Numbered from the stretch's first letter, positions 7,295 through 16,459 are shown. The stretch is 64,000 nucleotides of DNA from Acidimangrovimonas pyrenivorans (GCF_042643245.1 NZ_JBHRSK010000004.1:868001-932000), one strand, 5' to 3'. Program-made: numbers and translations. Notes: generated by a model from the letters alone, not told the origin.

Positions 7295-10200
7295 CAGGCG
7301 ACGGCAAGCGCGGCGAACAGCCCGGGCCCGAAGCTGTCCGAGACCTGCGCCACCCGGATCTCGTAGGGCGCCACCACCCCGTCCGCCGCCTGCGCCGCCG
7401 CCGGGTAGCTCCAGGCCGGCGCCGAGACCTCCTCCTCGCGCACCACCCCGCCGCCAGAGACCACCCGCACCAGATAGGCCTCGCGCGCCTCGCCCAGCGG
7501 CACCTCGACCGATTGCCAGCTGTCGCCGTCGATCCGCGTCCGCCTGATCCAGCTCACCGCCAGCGCCCCGTCCGCCGCCACATCCGCCGCCAGGTGACAG
7601 GGCGCATAGGGCCTGAGCCCGATCCCCTCGAACGCCTCGACCAGATGGACATAGCTCGGATCGTCATAGGCCCGCCCCGCCGGCCCGATCCGGTAATGCC
7701 GCGCCAGCCCACGGGCCGAGGCCGCCAGCGCGATCTGCCGCGGCGCCCCGTCCAGCGCCACGAACAGGCTGCCCTCGGGCCAGACATCCGGCATCAGCCC
7801 ATCGCTGCCCGCCTGCCCGCGCAGCCGCAAGCTCAGGTCATAGGTATCCGGCGCCACCAGCACCGCCCCGGCGAACTGGATCACCTCCCAGTTTCCCGAA
7901 GACCCGTCCCCGATCGCCACCGCATTGGCGCCGTTCAGCACCTCCGCCTGCGACACCGAGGCCAGCGTGCCGCCATAGACCTTGACCCGCAGCGCCGGCC
8001 CCCGGTCCCACAGCCCCGGCGCCGCCCGCAGCAGCGCCGTCTGCGTTAGCCCGATCACCGCCCCCGCCGGCAGCAGCGTATTGAGGGCGTAGCCGGCATC
8101 CTGCGTCGAGGAATAGACCGCGACGGAGCCCGGCCAGGGCGTCGCCGTCGCCGCGACATGGGGAGCATAGGGCACCTCGTCGCCCCTCAGCAGCGGCAGG
8201 TCGAGGAACTGCGGAAAGACCGGCACCGGCGCGACGAAGGCGCGCGGCACCGCGCGCTCCTCGACCGCGTCGCTGGGCTGGTAGGGGCCGGGCTCGACCC
8301 GCACCGCCTCGATGCTCTGTGCCCCGGCCTGCTCGACCCGGTCGATGCGATAGCTCTCGCCCGCCAGCGCCACCACGTCGCCCGCCCCCAGCGCCAGTTC
8401 CGACGGCGGCAGCGCGAACCGCGCCGTATCCCGCGCCACCCGCGATTCAGCCAGCCAGCGTTCGACCGCCTTGCGCCCTTCGGCCAGGGTCAGCACCAGC
8501 GGCAGCTCGGATTGCGAGGCCGGCTGCACCGGATCGCCCGGGAACACCGTCTCGGCCGCCCGGGTCCGGTATTCCCCCTCCGCCTCGACGAAGTTGAGCC
8601 GCACCCGCCCGGCCACCTCGGCGGCCGCCGCCCGGACCGTCTGCAACGCGCTGTCGGCGCCAGCCTCCAGCACCAGCCGCCCCACATCCACCGCGGCATC
8701 GGCATAGCCATCCCGGCCCTGGAAGCGCAGCACCCCCTCGCGCTCGACCGCGTCGATGCCATAGGTCAGCATCAGCGGCTGCAGCGCCGCCCGCGCCTCC
8801 TCGACCCGGTCGATAGCATAGCCCCGCACCACCCCGAACAGTCGCGACAGGTCGAGGCTTTCCACCCCCGACCGGCCGCAAATCTCCGCCACCACGCGGG
8901 CCAGGTCCTGCGCCGTCGCCCGCCCGGTGATCCAGTGGCCATGGGCATAGTTGTCGCCATCGGTCCACAGGGTGCTGTTGTTCGGGAAGAACGGAAACGG
9001 CCGCGCATCCCAGGCCCAGACATGGGCCCGGGCGATATCCACCATCGGCGCGCCATAGACCTCCGAAACGGGATTGTTCGCCCCGTCCCGCCAGTAGGAG
9101 ATCAGCGCCCGCAGGTATTGCCGCTGGATCATGTCGTCCCGCGTGCCGAGCGAGAAATACGGCAGAGCCGATTCCGACGACTTGGGATCGAGGAACACGT
9201 TCGGCTGGTTGGTCCCCTTGTCGATCGCCGGGCAGCCGATCTCGGTAAAGACGATCGGCTTCGCCTGCGGCACCCAGCCGGTCGCCGCCACCTGCCGCAC
9301 CCCGCCGATCCGCTCGTGATGGGTATTCTCCCACCAGCCGCGAATGTCCTTGACCCGGTAGACCCAGGGCTCGCCATGGGCCCCGTCGGTGATCGGCGTG
9401 CGCCGCTGCAATTCCGCCGCCGCCTCGGTCTGGTAATACCAGTCGTAATCCTTGCCGCCCGCCACGTTGGCGCGCAGGTAATCGAGGTTGTAGATCGCCC
9501 CCCAGGACGCATCGGCGTGGCTGTTGCCGTCGCGCCAGTCCGACAGCGGCATGTAATTGTCGATGCCGATGAAATCGACATTGTCGTCGGCCCAGAGCGC
9601 ATCCAGCGGGAACAGCAGATCGCCGCCGGGATGCTGATAGGCGCCGTATTCCGACCAGTCCGCCGCATAGCTGATCCGGGTATCCGCCCCGAGAATGCCC
9701 CGCACCTCCGCCGCCAGCGCCCGCAAGGCCGCCACCGCCGGGTAGCCGCTCGCCCCCCGGATCCGCGTCAGACCGCGCATCTCGGAGCCGACGCAGAACG
9801 CATCGACGCCGCCCGCCAGCGCCGCCAGATGGGCGCAGTGGAGGATGAAGCGGCGATAGCTCCATTCGTCCGGCCCGGCGTAGCTGATGACACCATCGAC
9901 GACCGAGAAATCCGCCGCCGCCGCCGTGCCGAAGAACGCCGCGACCTCCGCCTCCGCCGCCGCCGTCCCGTCCGTCGAGCCGTCCCGCCCCGGCGCCACA
10001 TCCAGCGTGATCCGCCCCCGCCACGGCAGCGCCGGCTGCTCGGCCCCGCCATAGGGATCGGCCAGCCCGTTCCCCGCCAGCTGCTCCATCAGCAGGAAGG
10101 GATAGAACATCACCTCCTGCCCGGCCGCCTTCAGCGCCTGGATTGCCTCGACCACCGATGCGTCCGCCGGCGTCCCGCCATAGACCGGCCGGCCATCGAC

Positions 10201-11181
10201 CTGTGCCACCGCCTGCGCCTCCGCCCGGGTAATGCCTCCCGAGCGCCAGGCCATGCCGACACCCTCGCGCGCCGCCTCGACCTGCGGCCGCACCGAACAG
10301 GAACCGCAACGCAGATCGTCGCCGAACCACGACACCACCAGCGAGACCGAGCGGCAGGCGGGCAGCTCTGCTGTCAGCATCTCCAGCGAGGTCGCGAAAT
10401 CCGTCTTGCCGCTGGGCGAGTTGATATTGGCCGAGATATTCACCCCCGGCCCGTCCGAGAAATGCACCGGCGTGGTCGCCAGCGCGTATTCCCCGGTCCC
10501 GGGGATCAGCGCCACCGCCTGCACCGCCTCGATCAGCTCCGGCGTCTCGTCCACCCGCGGCCCCTGCGCCGGCCGCAGTACCTCGAACGAGAACTGCGGC
10601 ACCCGGTTGCCATAGGGCGCCAGCCCCAGGTCCTCGAAGACGACATAGGCGATGCCGCGATAGGCCGGCGCCATGCCGGCGCCCTCGACCGCCTCGATCT
10701 TCGGGTCCGGCAATTGCTCCTCGCTGCCGGTATAGACCCGCATCGGCAGGTCGTCGCGCGCCACCTCGACCCCGTCGGCCCAGACCCGGCCGACCCGCAA
10801 TATCTCGCCCTCGCACAGCGCGATCGCCAGGCTCACCGAATAGGAATACGCGGTCACGGTTGGCCGCGGCGCCCCCTTGCCGCCGCCGCTGACCGTCTTG
10901 GTCTCGGCAAAGCGCGTCGCCCAGATCACCTGCCCGCCGACCCGCACCGCGCCATAGACCTGCCCGACCGCCACTCCCTCGCTGGCCCCGGTCAGGTGGA
11001 AGCGGTCGATCCGACCGCTCTCGACCCGCTCCGAGCCCAGCCCGAGCAGCCGCTGGTCGATGCTCTGCCCCAGCACCGCCCCGACGGCCCGGCCGATCAC
11101 CGCGCCCGACAGCCCCAGCACCGTGCCGCCGAACCCCGCCCCAATCGACGCCCCGACCGCCGAGAGCACAATCGTCGCCAT
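7294..11181 (-). CDS. GTA gp15: baseplate megatron / host-specificity protein
   Basis: Large tail-tip protein (1295 aa, close to the length of RcGTA gp15). The first 45 residues are Gly/Ala-rich and hydrophobic (VLSAVGASIGAGFGGTVLGLSGAVIG). A central part resembles the GTA TIM-barrel-like domain, with segments such as SYAADWSEYG, FIGIDNYMPLSDWRDG and VFTEIGCPAIDKG, and a phage-tail module follows. The protein forms the baseplate and contacts the recipient cell in RcGTA. It overlaps gp14 through a TGATG and the DUF7742-like gene through another. The frame is open throughout, with no sign of decay. Confidence 0.92.
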   Translation of the reverse strand: MATIVLSAVGASIGAGFGGTVLGLSGAVIGRAVGAVLGQSIDQRLLGLGSERVESGRIDRFHLTGASEGVAVGQVYGAVRVGGQVIWATRFAETKTVSGGGKGAPRPTVTAYSYSVSLAIALCEGEILRVGRVWADGVEVARDDLPMRVYTGSEEQLPDPKIEAVEGAGMAPAYRGIAYVVFEDLGLAPYGNRVPQFSFEVLRPAQGPRVDETPELIEAVQAVALIPGTGEYALATTPVHFSDGPGVNISANINSPSGKTDFATSLEMLTAELPACRSVSLVVSWFGDDLRCGSCSVRPQVEAAREGVGMAWRSGGITRAEAQAVAQVDGRPVYGGTPADASVVEAIQALKAAGQEVMFYPFLLMEQLAGNGLADPYGGAEQPALPWRGRITLDVAPGRDGSTDGTAAAEAEVAAFFGTAAAADFSVVDGVISYAGPDEWSYRRFILHCAHLAALAGGVDAFCVGSEMRGLTRIRGASGYPAVAALRALAAEVRGILGADTRISYAADWSEYGAYQHPGGDLLFPLDALWADDNVDFIGIDNYMPLSDWRDGNSHADASWGAIYNLDYLRANVAGGKDYDWYYQTEAAAELQRRTPITDGAHGEPWVYRVKDIRGWWENTHHERIGGVRQVAATGWVPQAKPIVFTEIGCPAIDKGTNQPNVFLDPKSSESALPYFSLGTRDDMIQRQYLRALISYWRDGANNPVSEVYGAPMVDIARAHVWAWDARPFPFFPNNSTLWTDGDNYAHGHWITGRATAQDLARVVAEICGRSGVESLDLSRLFGVVRGYAIDRVEEARAALQPLMLTYGIDAVEREGVLRFQGRDGYADAAVDVGRLVLEAGADSALQTVRAAAAEVAGRVRLNFVEAEGEYRTRAAETVFPGDPVQPASQSELPLVLTLAEGRKAVERWLAESRVARDTARFALPPSELALGAGDVVALAGESYRIDRVEQAGAQSIEAVRVEPGPYQPSDAVEERAVPRAFVAPVPVFPQFLDLPLLRGDEVPYAPHVAATATPWPGSVAVYSSTQDAGYALNTLLPAGAVIGLTQTALLRAAPGLWDRGPALRVKVYGGTLASVSQAEVLNGANAVAIGDGSSGNWEVIQFAGAVLVAPDTYDLSLRLRGQAGSDGLMPDVWPEGSLFVALDGAPRQIALAASARGLARHYRIGPAGRAYDDPSYVHLVEAFEGIGLRPYAPCHLAADVAADGALAVSWIRRTRIDGDSWQSVEVPLGEAREAYLVRVVSGGGVVREEEVSAPAWSYPAAAQAADGVVAPYEIRVAQVSDSFGPGLFAALAVA

Positions 11182-11621
11182 CAGGCGCCTCCTTCCGGAA
11201 ATTGAAACCGCGCCACGATCCGGCGCCGCCAGGGCGTGGTCAAAGCACTCTCGACCACCCCGTGCCCGCCATAGGCGTGAACGAAGCTCGGTGCGGCCCC
11301 GACCGCCCCGGCGATGCCCAGATGCTTGGCGATGCTCCCCGCCCGCATCCGGAACAGCAGCACGTCCCCCGGCGCCGCCGCCGCGCTGCGCACCAGCCAG
11401 CGCCCCGCCGCCTCGAGCAGCAGCTCGCGCCCCTCCGGCTCGGCCCAGTCGGCCGTGTAGGGCGGCACCGCCACCGGCTCCGCCCCGTAAAGCTCCAGCC
11501 ACACCCCGCGCAGAAGCCCGAGACAATCGCAGCCCGCGCCCTTGGCCGAGCCCTGGTGCCGATACGGCGTCCCGATCCAGCCCCTTGCCAGAGCGACCGC
11601 CCGATCCCCGGTTCCGCTCAT
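11181..11621 (-). CDS. GTA gp14: NlpC/P60-type cell-wall peptidase
   Basis: A 146-aa member of the phage/GTA NlpC/P60 peptidase family. The catalytic cysteine is in CDCLGLLRG near residue 32 and the histidine in KHLGIAGAV near residue 98, the order expected for a Cys-His papain-like fold. In RcGTA this protein is part of the tail tip and is thought to open peptidoglycan for DNA entry. It overlaps gp15 and gp13 by a few bases, so the three are translated as a unit. Confidence 0.9.
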   Translation of the reverse strand: MSGTGDRAVALARGWIGTPYRHQGSAKGAGCDCLGLLRGVWLELYGAEPVAVPPYTADWAEPEGRELLLEAAGRWLVRSAAAAPGDVLLFRMRAGSIAKHLGIAGAVGAAPSFVHAYGGHGVVESALTTPWRRRIVARFQFPEGGA

Positions 11622-12499
11622 GCCAGCTTGCCGCCGTCATTGACCCCGTCGCGCGATGGATAGGTGGTGATCCAATCCTCGCCAGGAATCTGAGGAAAGC
11701 CACGAAAATTATTGAAGTTGTTGAACTTCAACCGGCAGGTATCCGCCCGCTTGTCGCACCCCGTCTCCAGCCGCACCCTGTCCCCCGGCGTCACCGCCCC
11801 GCCCACTGCCTGCCACAACTCCACCACCCGTTCGGTGCCGCTCAGCCGGTCGTCCTTGATCACCTGCACCAGCCCCGCGGCCGCTCCGCTCAGCACCGTC
11901 AGCCTGCCGCGCTCGAACCAGCGGTCGTCGAAGCCGGTGAAATCGGCGAAACGGAACACCCGCCCGTCCTCGACCTCCTCGACCACCCGCTCGCTGGAAT
12001 ACCCCGGCGCCGTCAGGTCGACGCGGCAGAAGGCATCCCCCAGCACCGCCGAGCAGGTCGGGGCATAGATCCGCCCCTGCAACTGGTTCAGCGCCTCGGT
12101 CAACCCGCGCAGCTCGGCAGTGAAGGCGCCCCCCACCCGCGTCATCTCGCCCAGCGCGCCGCGGAACTGCAGCACCCGCTGCGCCGGATCGGCCCAGTTG
12201 ACCAGCCAGACGCGCAGCTCGGCGCCGTCGAAGCGCCCAGCCAGGATATCCGCCTCGGTCAGTGCCGCGTCGCTCAGCGCCCCCACCGCCTCCGAGTTGT
12301 CGACCGCCAGGCCCGAACCCTGCTGCAACGCCCTCGCCGTCATCCCGCTCCCGGCCCGGAACACGATGCCCTCGAAGCCCAGGTCGACGTCGTGATCGGT
12401 GAAGCCGAACACCGTCCCGTCGCGCCGCACCAGCGCCCAGGCCCGGCAGACCGTCGTCGCCCCGCTGGCAAGATGCGCATGGAGATCCGCCGCACTCAT
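11618..12499 (-). CDS. GTA gp13: DUF2163 baseplate hub protein
   Basis: A 293-aa protein of the phage BR0599/DUF2163 family. The C-terminal segment CDKRADTCRLKF followed by NNFRGFPQIPGEDW is the family signature and carries two of the cysteines that bind an iron-sulfur cluster in relatives. It overlaps gp12 (ATGA) and gp14. It is a structural tail-tip component. Confidence 0.9.
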   Translation of the reverse strand: MSAADLHAHLASGATTVCRAWALVRRDGTVFGFTDHDVDLGFEGIVFRAGSGMTARALQQGSGLAVDNSEAVGALSDAALTEADILAGRFDGAELRVWLVNWADPAQRVLQFRGALGEMTRVGGAFTAELRGLTEALNQLQGRIYAPTCSAVLGDAFCRVDLTAPGYSSERVVEEVEDGRVFRFADFTGFDDRWFERGRLTVLSGAAAGLVQVIKDDRLSGTERVVELWQAVGGAVTPGDRVRLETGCDKRADTCRLKFNNFNNFRGFPQIPGEDWITTYPSRDGVNDGGKLA

Positions 12500-13134
12500 A
12501 GCCGCACCTCGATCACCGGCACATGCGGCAGGTCTCCGGCCTGGAAACTCGCCACCGAGACCTCGATCCGGTCACTGTCGAAGCGCACCGGCACGTCGAA
12601 CTCGTAGCCCGCCGTCACCTGGGTCCCGACATCGGGCGGGTTGGCAAACGTCACGTTCCCGGTTGTCGTATCGACGGTGAAATCGAGCGTCTCGACCAGC
12701 TGCTTGCCCTGCACCCCGGCCCGGACCGTCCCCGCCACCGGCTTGGCGATCGGCCGCGCATAGCCCTGCCCGCCGGAGCGATAGGTCTTGAGCAGCTGAA
12801 ACACCCGGGTCTCGCCATCGCCGATGCCGATCACCTGGTCCTCGAACCCCACCTCCTGCGAGGCCCGGCACGACCGGTAGTCGGCCCAGTCCTTCCAGCG
12901 AAACCCGTTCAGCTGCCCGCGCCGCGCCTCGAAGAAGGCCAGCAGCGCCTCGACATCGTCGAGCGAGCGCAGCCCGACCCCGGCATCGTAGCGCCGCCGC
13001 GCGTGCGCCCAGGGCGTGTTGCGCTCCTCGTAGCCGTTCGCCAGCGTCACGATCTCGGTCCGCCGCTCCGGCCCGCCGACCGAGCCGAAGCTCAGATTCG
13101 CCGGAAACCGCACCTCGTCGAAAGCCATGCTCAC
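12496..13134 (-). CDS. GTA gp12: DUF2460 / TIGR02217 distal tail protein
   Basis: A 212-aa protein that begins AFDEVRFPANLSFGSVGGPE, the conserved opening of GTA gp12. It holds the repeated beta-rich pattern RWKDWADYRSC and VTAGYEFDVPVRFDSD. It forms the distal tail ring in RcGTA. It overlaps gp13 by 4 bp and follows gp11 directly. Confidence 0.9.
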   Translation of the reverse strand: MSMAFDEVRFPANLSFGSVGGPERRTEIVTLANGYEERNTPWAHARRRYDAGVGLRSLDDVEALLAFFEARRGQLNGFRWKDWADYRSCRASQEVGFEDQVIGIGDGETRVFQLLKTYRSGGQGYARPIAKPVAGTVRAGVQGKQLVETLDFTVDTTTGNVTFANPPDVGTQVTAGYEFDVPVRFDSDRIEVSVASFQAGDLPHVPVIEVRL

Positions 13135-13135
13135 C

Positions 13136-13789
13136 TCACCGATTGCGTTGCCCCTGGGCGATCGCCCGGCCCAATTGCGCCGCGATCTGCCCCTGGCTGC
13201 GTTGGAAGCCCTGCACGTCCGGCGTGGTGACGTTCATCACCACGGTGACCGGCCGGCCACCGCCCTGCGCCTGCACCCCCAGCCGCCCGTCCGGCCCCCG
13301 GGTCAGCGGCATGATCGCCTCCGGCCCGGCCTCGCCCATCAGCCCGCGCCCGCCACGCATCGGGAACAGCACCGGGCTGCTGACGATGCCGCCGCGGGCG
13401 AAGGGCATCACCCGGCCCTGGGCGAAGCTGCCGCCCTTCTCGAACGGCAAGGCCGCGCTCATCACCGCCTGCAGCCCGCTGGCGATGGCGCCGCCGACGG
13501 CGTTCTGCACCGGCCGCATCGCGATCGCGTAGACCGAGTCGGTGATCGTCCTGCCGACCCCCTTGAGCGCGTCCGACAGCTTCATCCCGTCGAAGACCAG
13601 CCCGTCGAAGCTCCGCCGCAGCCCGTAACCGATGCCGCGCGACAGGCTGTCGACCTCGCGGCCGGTGAAGACCAGGCTGTCGCGCAGCCGCCCCAGCTCG
13701 CCATCGAAGGCCGCCAGCATGTCCGACGAGCCCGCCAGGCTCGCATCCAGCGCATCGATCTGCGCGGCGTAGTCAGTCGCCGTCGCCAT
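13136..13789 (-). CDS. GTA gp11: short tail tape-measure protein
   Basis: A 217-aa tape-measure protein, short as expected for the short GTA tail. Residues 1-60 are helical and charged. A central glycine-rich segment (GGAIASGLQAVMSAALPFEKGG, from about residue 100) precedes a conserved PEAIMPLTRGPDGRLGVQA stretch typical of small tape-measure proteins. The start at 13789 was chosen over the upstream frame because AGGAGGGA lies 3-11 bp before it. It overlaps gp10.1 by 17 bp. Confidence 0.88.
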   Translation of the reverse strand: MATATDYAAQIDALDASLAGSSDMLAAFDGELGRLRDSLVFTGREVDSLSRGIGYGLRRSFDGLVFDGMKLSDALKGVGRTITDSVYAIAMRPVQNAVGGAIASGLQAVMSAALPFEKGGSFAQGRVMPFARGGIVSSPVLFPMRGGRGLMGEAGPEAIMPLTRGPDGRLGVQAQGGGRPVTVVMNVTTPDVQGFQRSQGQIAAQLGRAIAQGQRNR

Positions 13790-14009
13790 CCGTCCCTCCT
13801 TTCGCCCCACCCGGGGCCCTATCCGGAAACTCCCGCGCCAGCGCCTCGAGCCCGGCCCGGCCCAGCGGCGCCGCCGCCTCCGCCCCCAGCATCAGCCGCA
13901 GTTCGCCCGGGGTCAGCCGCCAGAACGCCTCGGGCGTCAGCCCCAGCCCGCCCAGCGCGCGCCGGCTCAGCCCGGCCCGCATCAGCCCGGGCCAGTCGAA
14001 GCCGCTCAT
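13773..14009 (-). CDS. GTA gp10.1: tail assembly chaperone (TIGR02216-like)
   Basis: A small 78-aa protein starting MSGFDWPGLMRAGL and containing GLTPEAFWRLTPGELRLMLG, the pattern of GTA-associated phage tail chaperones. It overlaps gp10 (start) and gp11 (end), an arrangement common for chaperone/tape-measure pairs. Its size and position match RcGTA. Confidence 0.85.
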   Translation of the reverse strand: MSGFDWPGLMRAGLSRRALGGLGLTPEAFWRLTPGELRLMLGAEAAAPLGRAGLEALAREFPDRAPGGAKGGTDGDGD

Positions 14010-14329
14010 CGCGCCCCCGGCGCCGGCGCGAAGGCCCGGGCCAGCAGTTCCGCAGCCACCCGCGCCGCCTCCACCGGCCCGCCCTCGATCTCGGCGCTGC
14101 GCAACTCCTCCGCCGTGCCGGCCCAGCCGCCGCCGCGCAGCCCGGCGACGACCAGCGCCAGCACGTCCCGCGTCCGATAGCGCCCGGCCTCGAAGCGTTC
14201 GACCAACGCGACCAGCGTGTCGGCCTCCAGCGCCGCCTCCAGCTCGGCCAGCGCCCCCAGCGTCAGCTTGCAGACCCGGCGCTCGCCATCCAGCACCAGC
14301 GCCACCTCGCCCGCCCACGGGTTCGCCAT
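14006..14329 (-). CDS. GTA gp10: tail assembly chaperone family
   Basis: A 107-aa protein of the GTA-gp10 family. It opens with MANPWAGEVALVLDGERRVCKL and continues with TLGALAELEAAL and a segment RYRTRDVLALVVAGLRGGG, all family features. A GTG at 14341 is a longer in-frame option; the ATG at 14329 is preferred because it matches the family N-terminus. It acts with gp10.1 and gp11 in tail assembly. Confidence 0.88.
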   Translation of the reverse strand: MANPWAGEVALVLDGERRVCKLTLGALAELEAALEADTLVALVERFEAGRYRTRDVLALVVAGLRGGGWAGTAEELRSAEIEGGPVEAARVAAELLARAFAPAPGAR

Positions 14330-14337
14330 CCCCGCCC

Positions 14338-14751
14338 TCACAGCGCCGTAAAGGTCAGCGCCCCGGCCGAGGCCAGCGACAGCTCGTAGGTCGCCTCGCC
14401 GTCATGGTTGCCGGCATAATCGACGCCGGTGATCTGGAACGGCCCCTCGACCGTGCCGAAACCGGGAATGATGACCTGGAAGGCCGGCGTCTCGCCGTCG
14501 AAGGAGATCTGCCGCGCCCGCTCGTCGGTCGTTGCGTCCTTGAACACGCCCGAACCCGAGATCGAGGCCGATTTCACCCCTGCCCCCGACAGCAGCTCGC
14601 GCCAGCCGCCCTGGCTTTCCAGGCTGGTGACATCCACCGTCTCGGCATTGAAGCTCAGCCGCGAGGCGCGCAGCCCCGCGACGGTCTCGAACTGGCCGCC
14701 GCCGGTCATGTCGAGCTTGATGAGAAGATCCTTGCCGTTCTGGGCACTCAT
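14338..14751 (-). CDS. GTA gp9: major tail tube protein (TP901-1 family)
   Basis: A 137-aa tail tube subunit. It begins MSAQNGKDLLIKLDMTGGG, contains the recurring VDVTSLESQGGWRELL motif and ends in a beta-rich segment (EATYELSLASAGALTFTAL). Length and motifs match the major tail protein of RcGTA and TP901-1-like phages. It is separated from gp8 by 234 bp, an unusually long gap in this tightly packed cluster, which holds a palindromic repeat. Confidence 0.92.
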   Translation of the reverse strand: MSAQNGKDLLIKLDMTGGGQFETVAGLRASRLSFNAETVDVTSLESQGGWRELLSGAGVKSASISGSGVFKDATTDERARQISFDGETPAFQVIIPGFGTVEGPFQITGVDYAGNHDGEATYELSLASAGALTFTAL

Positions 14752-14885
14752 CGCCGTATCTCCAAACTAGGATTGGCGCCCGGGCTGGGCACCGTTGATT
14801 GCGTGGGGACGCACCTGTCGGGCAACCGTCGACGCTCGCCGTAGTACCGCCACAGATCAACTGTCTTGCGGGGCGTCAGCCCCGG

Positions 14886-14920
14886 ATCGCGCCCGACCCG
14901 CCCCCATGGGCGGGCGCGAT
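14886..14920. repeat. REP-like palindrome between gp8 and gp9
   Basis: ATCGCGCCCG and CGGGCGCGAT form a perfect 10-bp inverted repeat around an ACCCGCCCCCATGGG centre. The same core (GCGCCCGACC, C-rich centre, GGGCGGGCGC) recurs at 30256-30291 inside nnr, and a half copy lies at 36758-36773. The 14752-14985 gap holds nothing else that I can identify. Confidence 0.6.
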
Positions 14921-14985
14921 GCGCCCACCCTCGGGCCGGACGCAATCCTCTCCTCCTTGGCTCACCCCTTTGCGCTAAGCACCAC

Positions 14986-15393
14986 CTAGCCCTCGACCCG
15001 CGCCCGGAAGGTCAGGTCGATCTGCCGCCTTGTCCCGTCCTCGATCCGCTTCGCCACCGCCTTCTGAAAACCGATGCCGACCAGCGTGCCGCGCGTCAGG
15101 GTCAGCGTCGCATCGACCAGCGCGTCCGACACCGCCGCTGCCGCCGCCTTCGCCGCCGCGAACCCCGCCGCCTCGGACACGACCGAGACCACCAGCCGGT
15201 GCTCGGCCCCGTCGCCGGTCGCGTCGGAGCGGTCGCGCACCTGCTCCTCGCCGAGCACGACATAGGTCGGCGGCTTGTCCCCCGGCGGCACCGCGTCATA
15301 GACGCCGGTGCCAACCAGCGCCGCCAATGCCGCATCCCCCGCCAGATGCTGATAGACTGCCGCCTGCAGCGCCGCCGCCACGCCATAGCTCAT
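14986..15393 (-). CDS. GTA gp8: DUF3168 tail terminator
   Basis: A 135-aa protein beginning MSYGVAAALQAAVYQHLAGD, with the DUF3168 pattern YDAVPPGDKPPTYVVLGEE. Members cap the tail tube at the head-tail joint. It overlaps gp7 by 4 bp. Confidence 0.9.
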   Translation of the reverse strand: MSYGVAAALQAAVYQHLAGDAALAALVGTGVYDAVPPGDKPPTYVVLGEEQVRDRSDATGDGAEHRLVVSVVSEAAGFAAAKAAAAAVSDALVDATLTLTRGTLVGIGFQKAVAKRIEDGTRRQIDLTFRARVEG

Positions 15394-15728
15394 GCCGCCG
15401 CCTCCTCATGGGCGAAACAGGTCAGGAAATGCCCTGCCGCGTCGCGCTCCGTGACGGCCACGATCCGGAACAGCCGTGTGCCCTCGCGCAGCCGCTGATC
15501 CGGCCGCGGCCGCGACGGCGCCCCCGGCGCCGCCGCCCGCACCGTGATCCGGTAGGGCACGTCCGACACCGAGGCCGGCCCGACCGCCCGCTCGCGCCCG
15601 GTCCGCGCCACCACCTCGGCCCAGAGCACGCCCAGCGCGGCCCAGCTCTCGCCATAGCCACCGGCCCCGTCCGGCTGCCGGCTCAACTCCTCCAGCGCCA
15701 TCCGCCGGGTCAGCCGCAGCGGTCTCAT
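15390..15728 (-). CDS. GTA gp7: head-tail adaptor (stopper)
   Basis: A 112-aa adaptor of the SPP1 gp16-like family. Segments LRLTRRMALEELSRQPDGAG and YRITVRAAAPG, then RLREGTRLFRIVAVTERD, fit the family. It overlaps gp6 by 4 bp and gp8 by 4 bp. The start at 15728 is the only ATG that gives the family N-terminus. Confidence 0.85.
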   Translation of the reverse strand: MRPLRLTRRMALEELSRQPDGAGGYGESWAALGVLWAEVVARTGRERAVGPASVSDVPYRITVRAAAPGAPSRPRPDQRLREGTRLFRIVAVTERDAAGHFLTCFAHEEAAA

Positions 15729-16321
15729 GCCCCGCCTCCCAGCACCCGCACCGTGCGCCAGCGCTCGATCAGCGCCATCACCCCGAAGGGCATCGCGGCG
15801 CGTGGGCCGCCCGCGTCGTGGCGCTGCTCGTAATATTCCGCCGCCAGCAGCAGCACCGCCTGGCGCAGGTCGGCCGGCAGGTCGGTCCAGTCCGGTCCGA
15901 ACCCGGCCTCGAAACCGATCTCCGCCGCCCCCTCGGTCGGGATCTCCGGCAGCACCAGCCCGGTCGCCGCGATCCGCGGCCGCTGCATGTCCTCGATCAG
16001 CCGGTAGCGATCCGCCGCCACCGTCGTCCGGGTTCCGTCTGCCGCCACCAGCACCAGCGACAGGATCGCCGAGATCGGCGCCACTGGCAGCGCCTGATCC
16101 GCCGCGTCGCGCCAGGCCGCCAGCCGCCACAGGAACTGCCGCGCCAGCAGCGCCTTGCCGATCCGGCCCTCGATCGCCGCCAGCGCCGCGCGCAGGTAAC
16201 TCTCGGCCAGGCCGTCCTGCATCGCGTCATCGGCGAAACCGGTGCCCAGCCGCAGGTGGTCCTTGAACTCCGCCACCGGCAGCGCCGTCGCCGGCACCGC
16301 GGTCTGTTCCGTCAGCATCAT
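15725..16321 (-). CDS. GTA gp6: head-tail connector
   Basis: A 198-aa connector with the all-helical fold of HK97 gp6 / phiE125 gp8 relatives. Residues 10-60 carry EFKDHLRLGTGFADDA, and a later segment LRQAVLLLAAEYYEQRH is typical. It starts at the double ATG at 16321, or possibly at the in-frame GTG at 16336; GGAGAG lies before the ATG pair. A 138-bp spacer separates it from the portal-capsid fusion, with no gene in it. Confidence 0.88.
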   Translation of the reverse strand: MMLTEQTAVPATALPVAEFKDHLRLGTGFADDAMQDGLAESYLRAALAAIEGRIGKALLARQFLWRLAAWRDAADQALPVAPISAILSLVLVAADGTRTTVAADRYRLIEDMQRPRIAATGLVLPEIPTEGAAEIGFEAGFGPDWTDLPADLRQAVLLLAAEYYEQRHDAGGPRAAMPFGVMALIERWRTVRVLGGGA

Positions 16322-16459
16322 CGCCACTCTCCGCACTCACTCCCCTCAGAAAGTCGGACGCGCCCCGCCGCGCCGCACGGACGGAGGGAGACAACAGCCC
16401 GGCCCGGATAGCCGGGGCGCGCCCGGACCGGCCGGTCACCCGGCCGGCCGTTCACCGCC

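Noticed and set aside
8158..11205. 1015-codon open frame on the plus strand inside the GTA cluster
   Set aside because: It lies opposite gp15, is rich in Arg/Pro/His/Gln with no recognisable motif, and follows from the high GC at third positions of the true gene.
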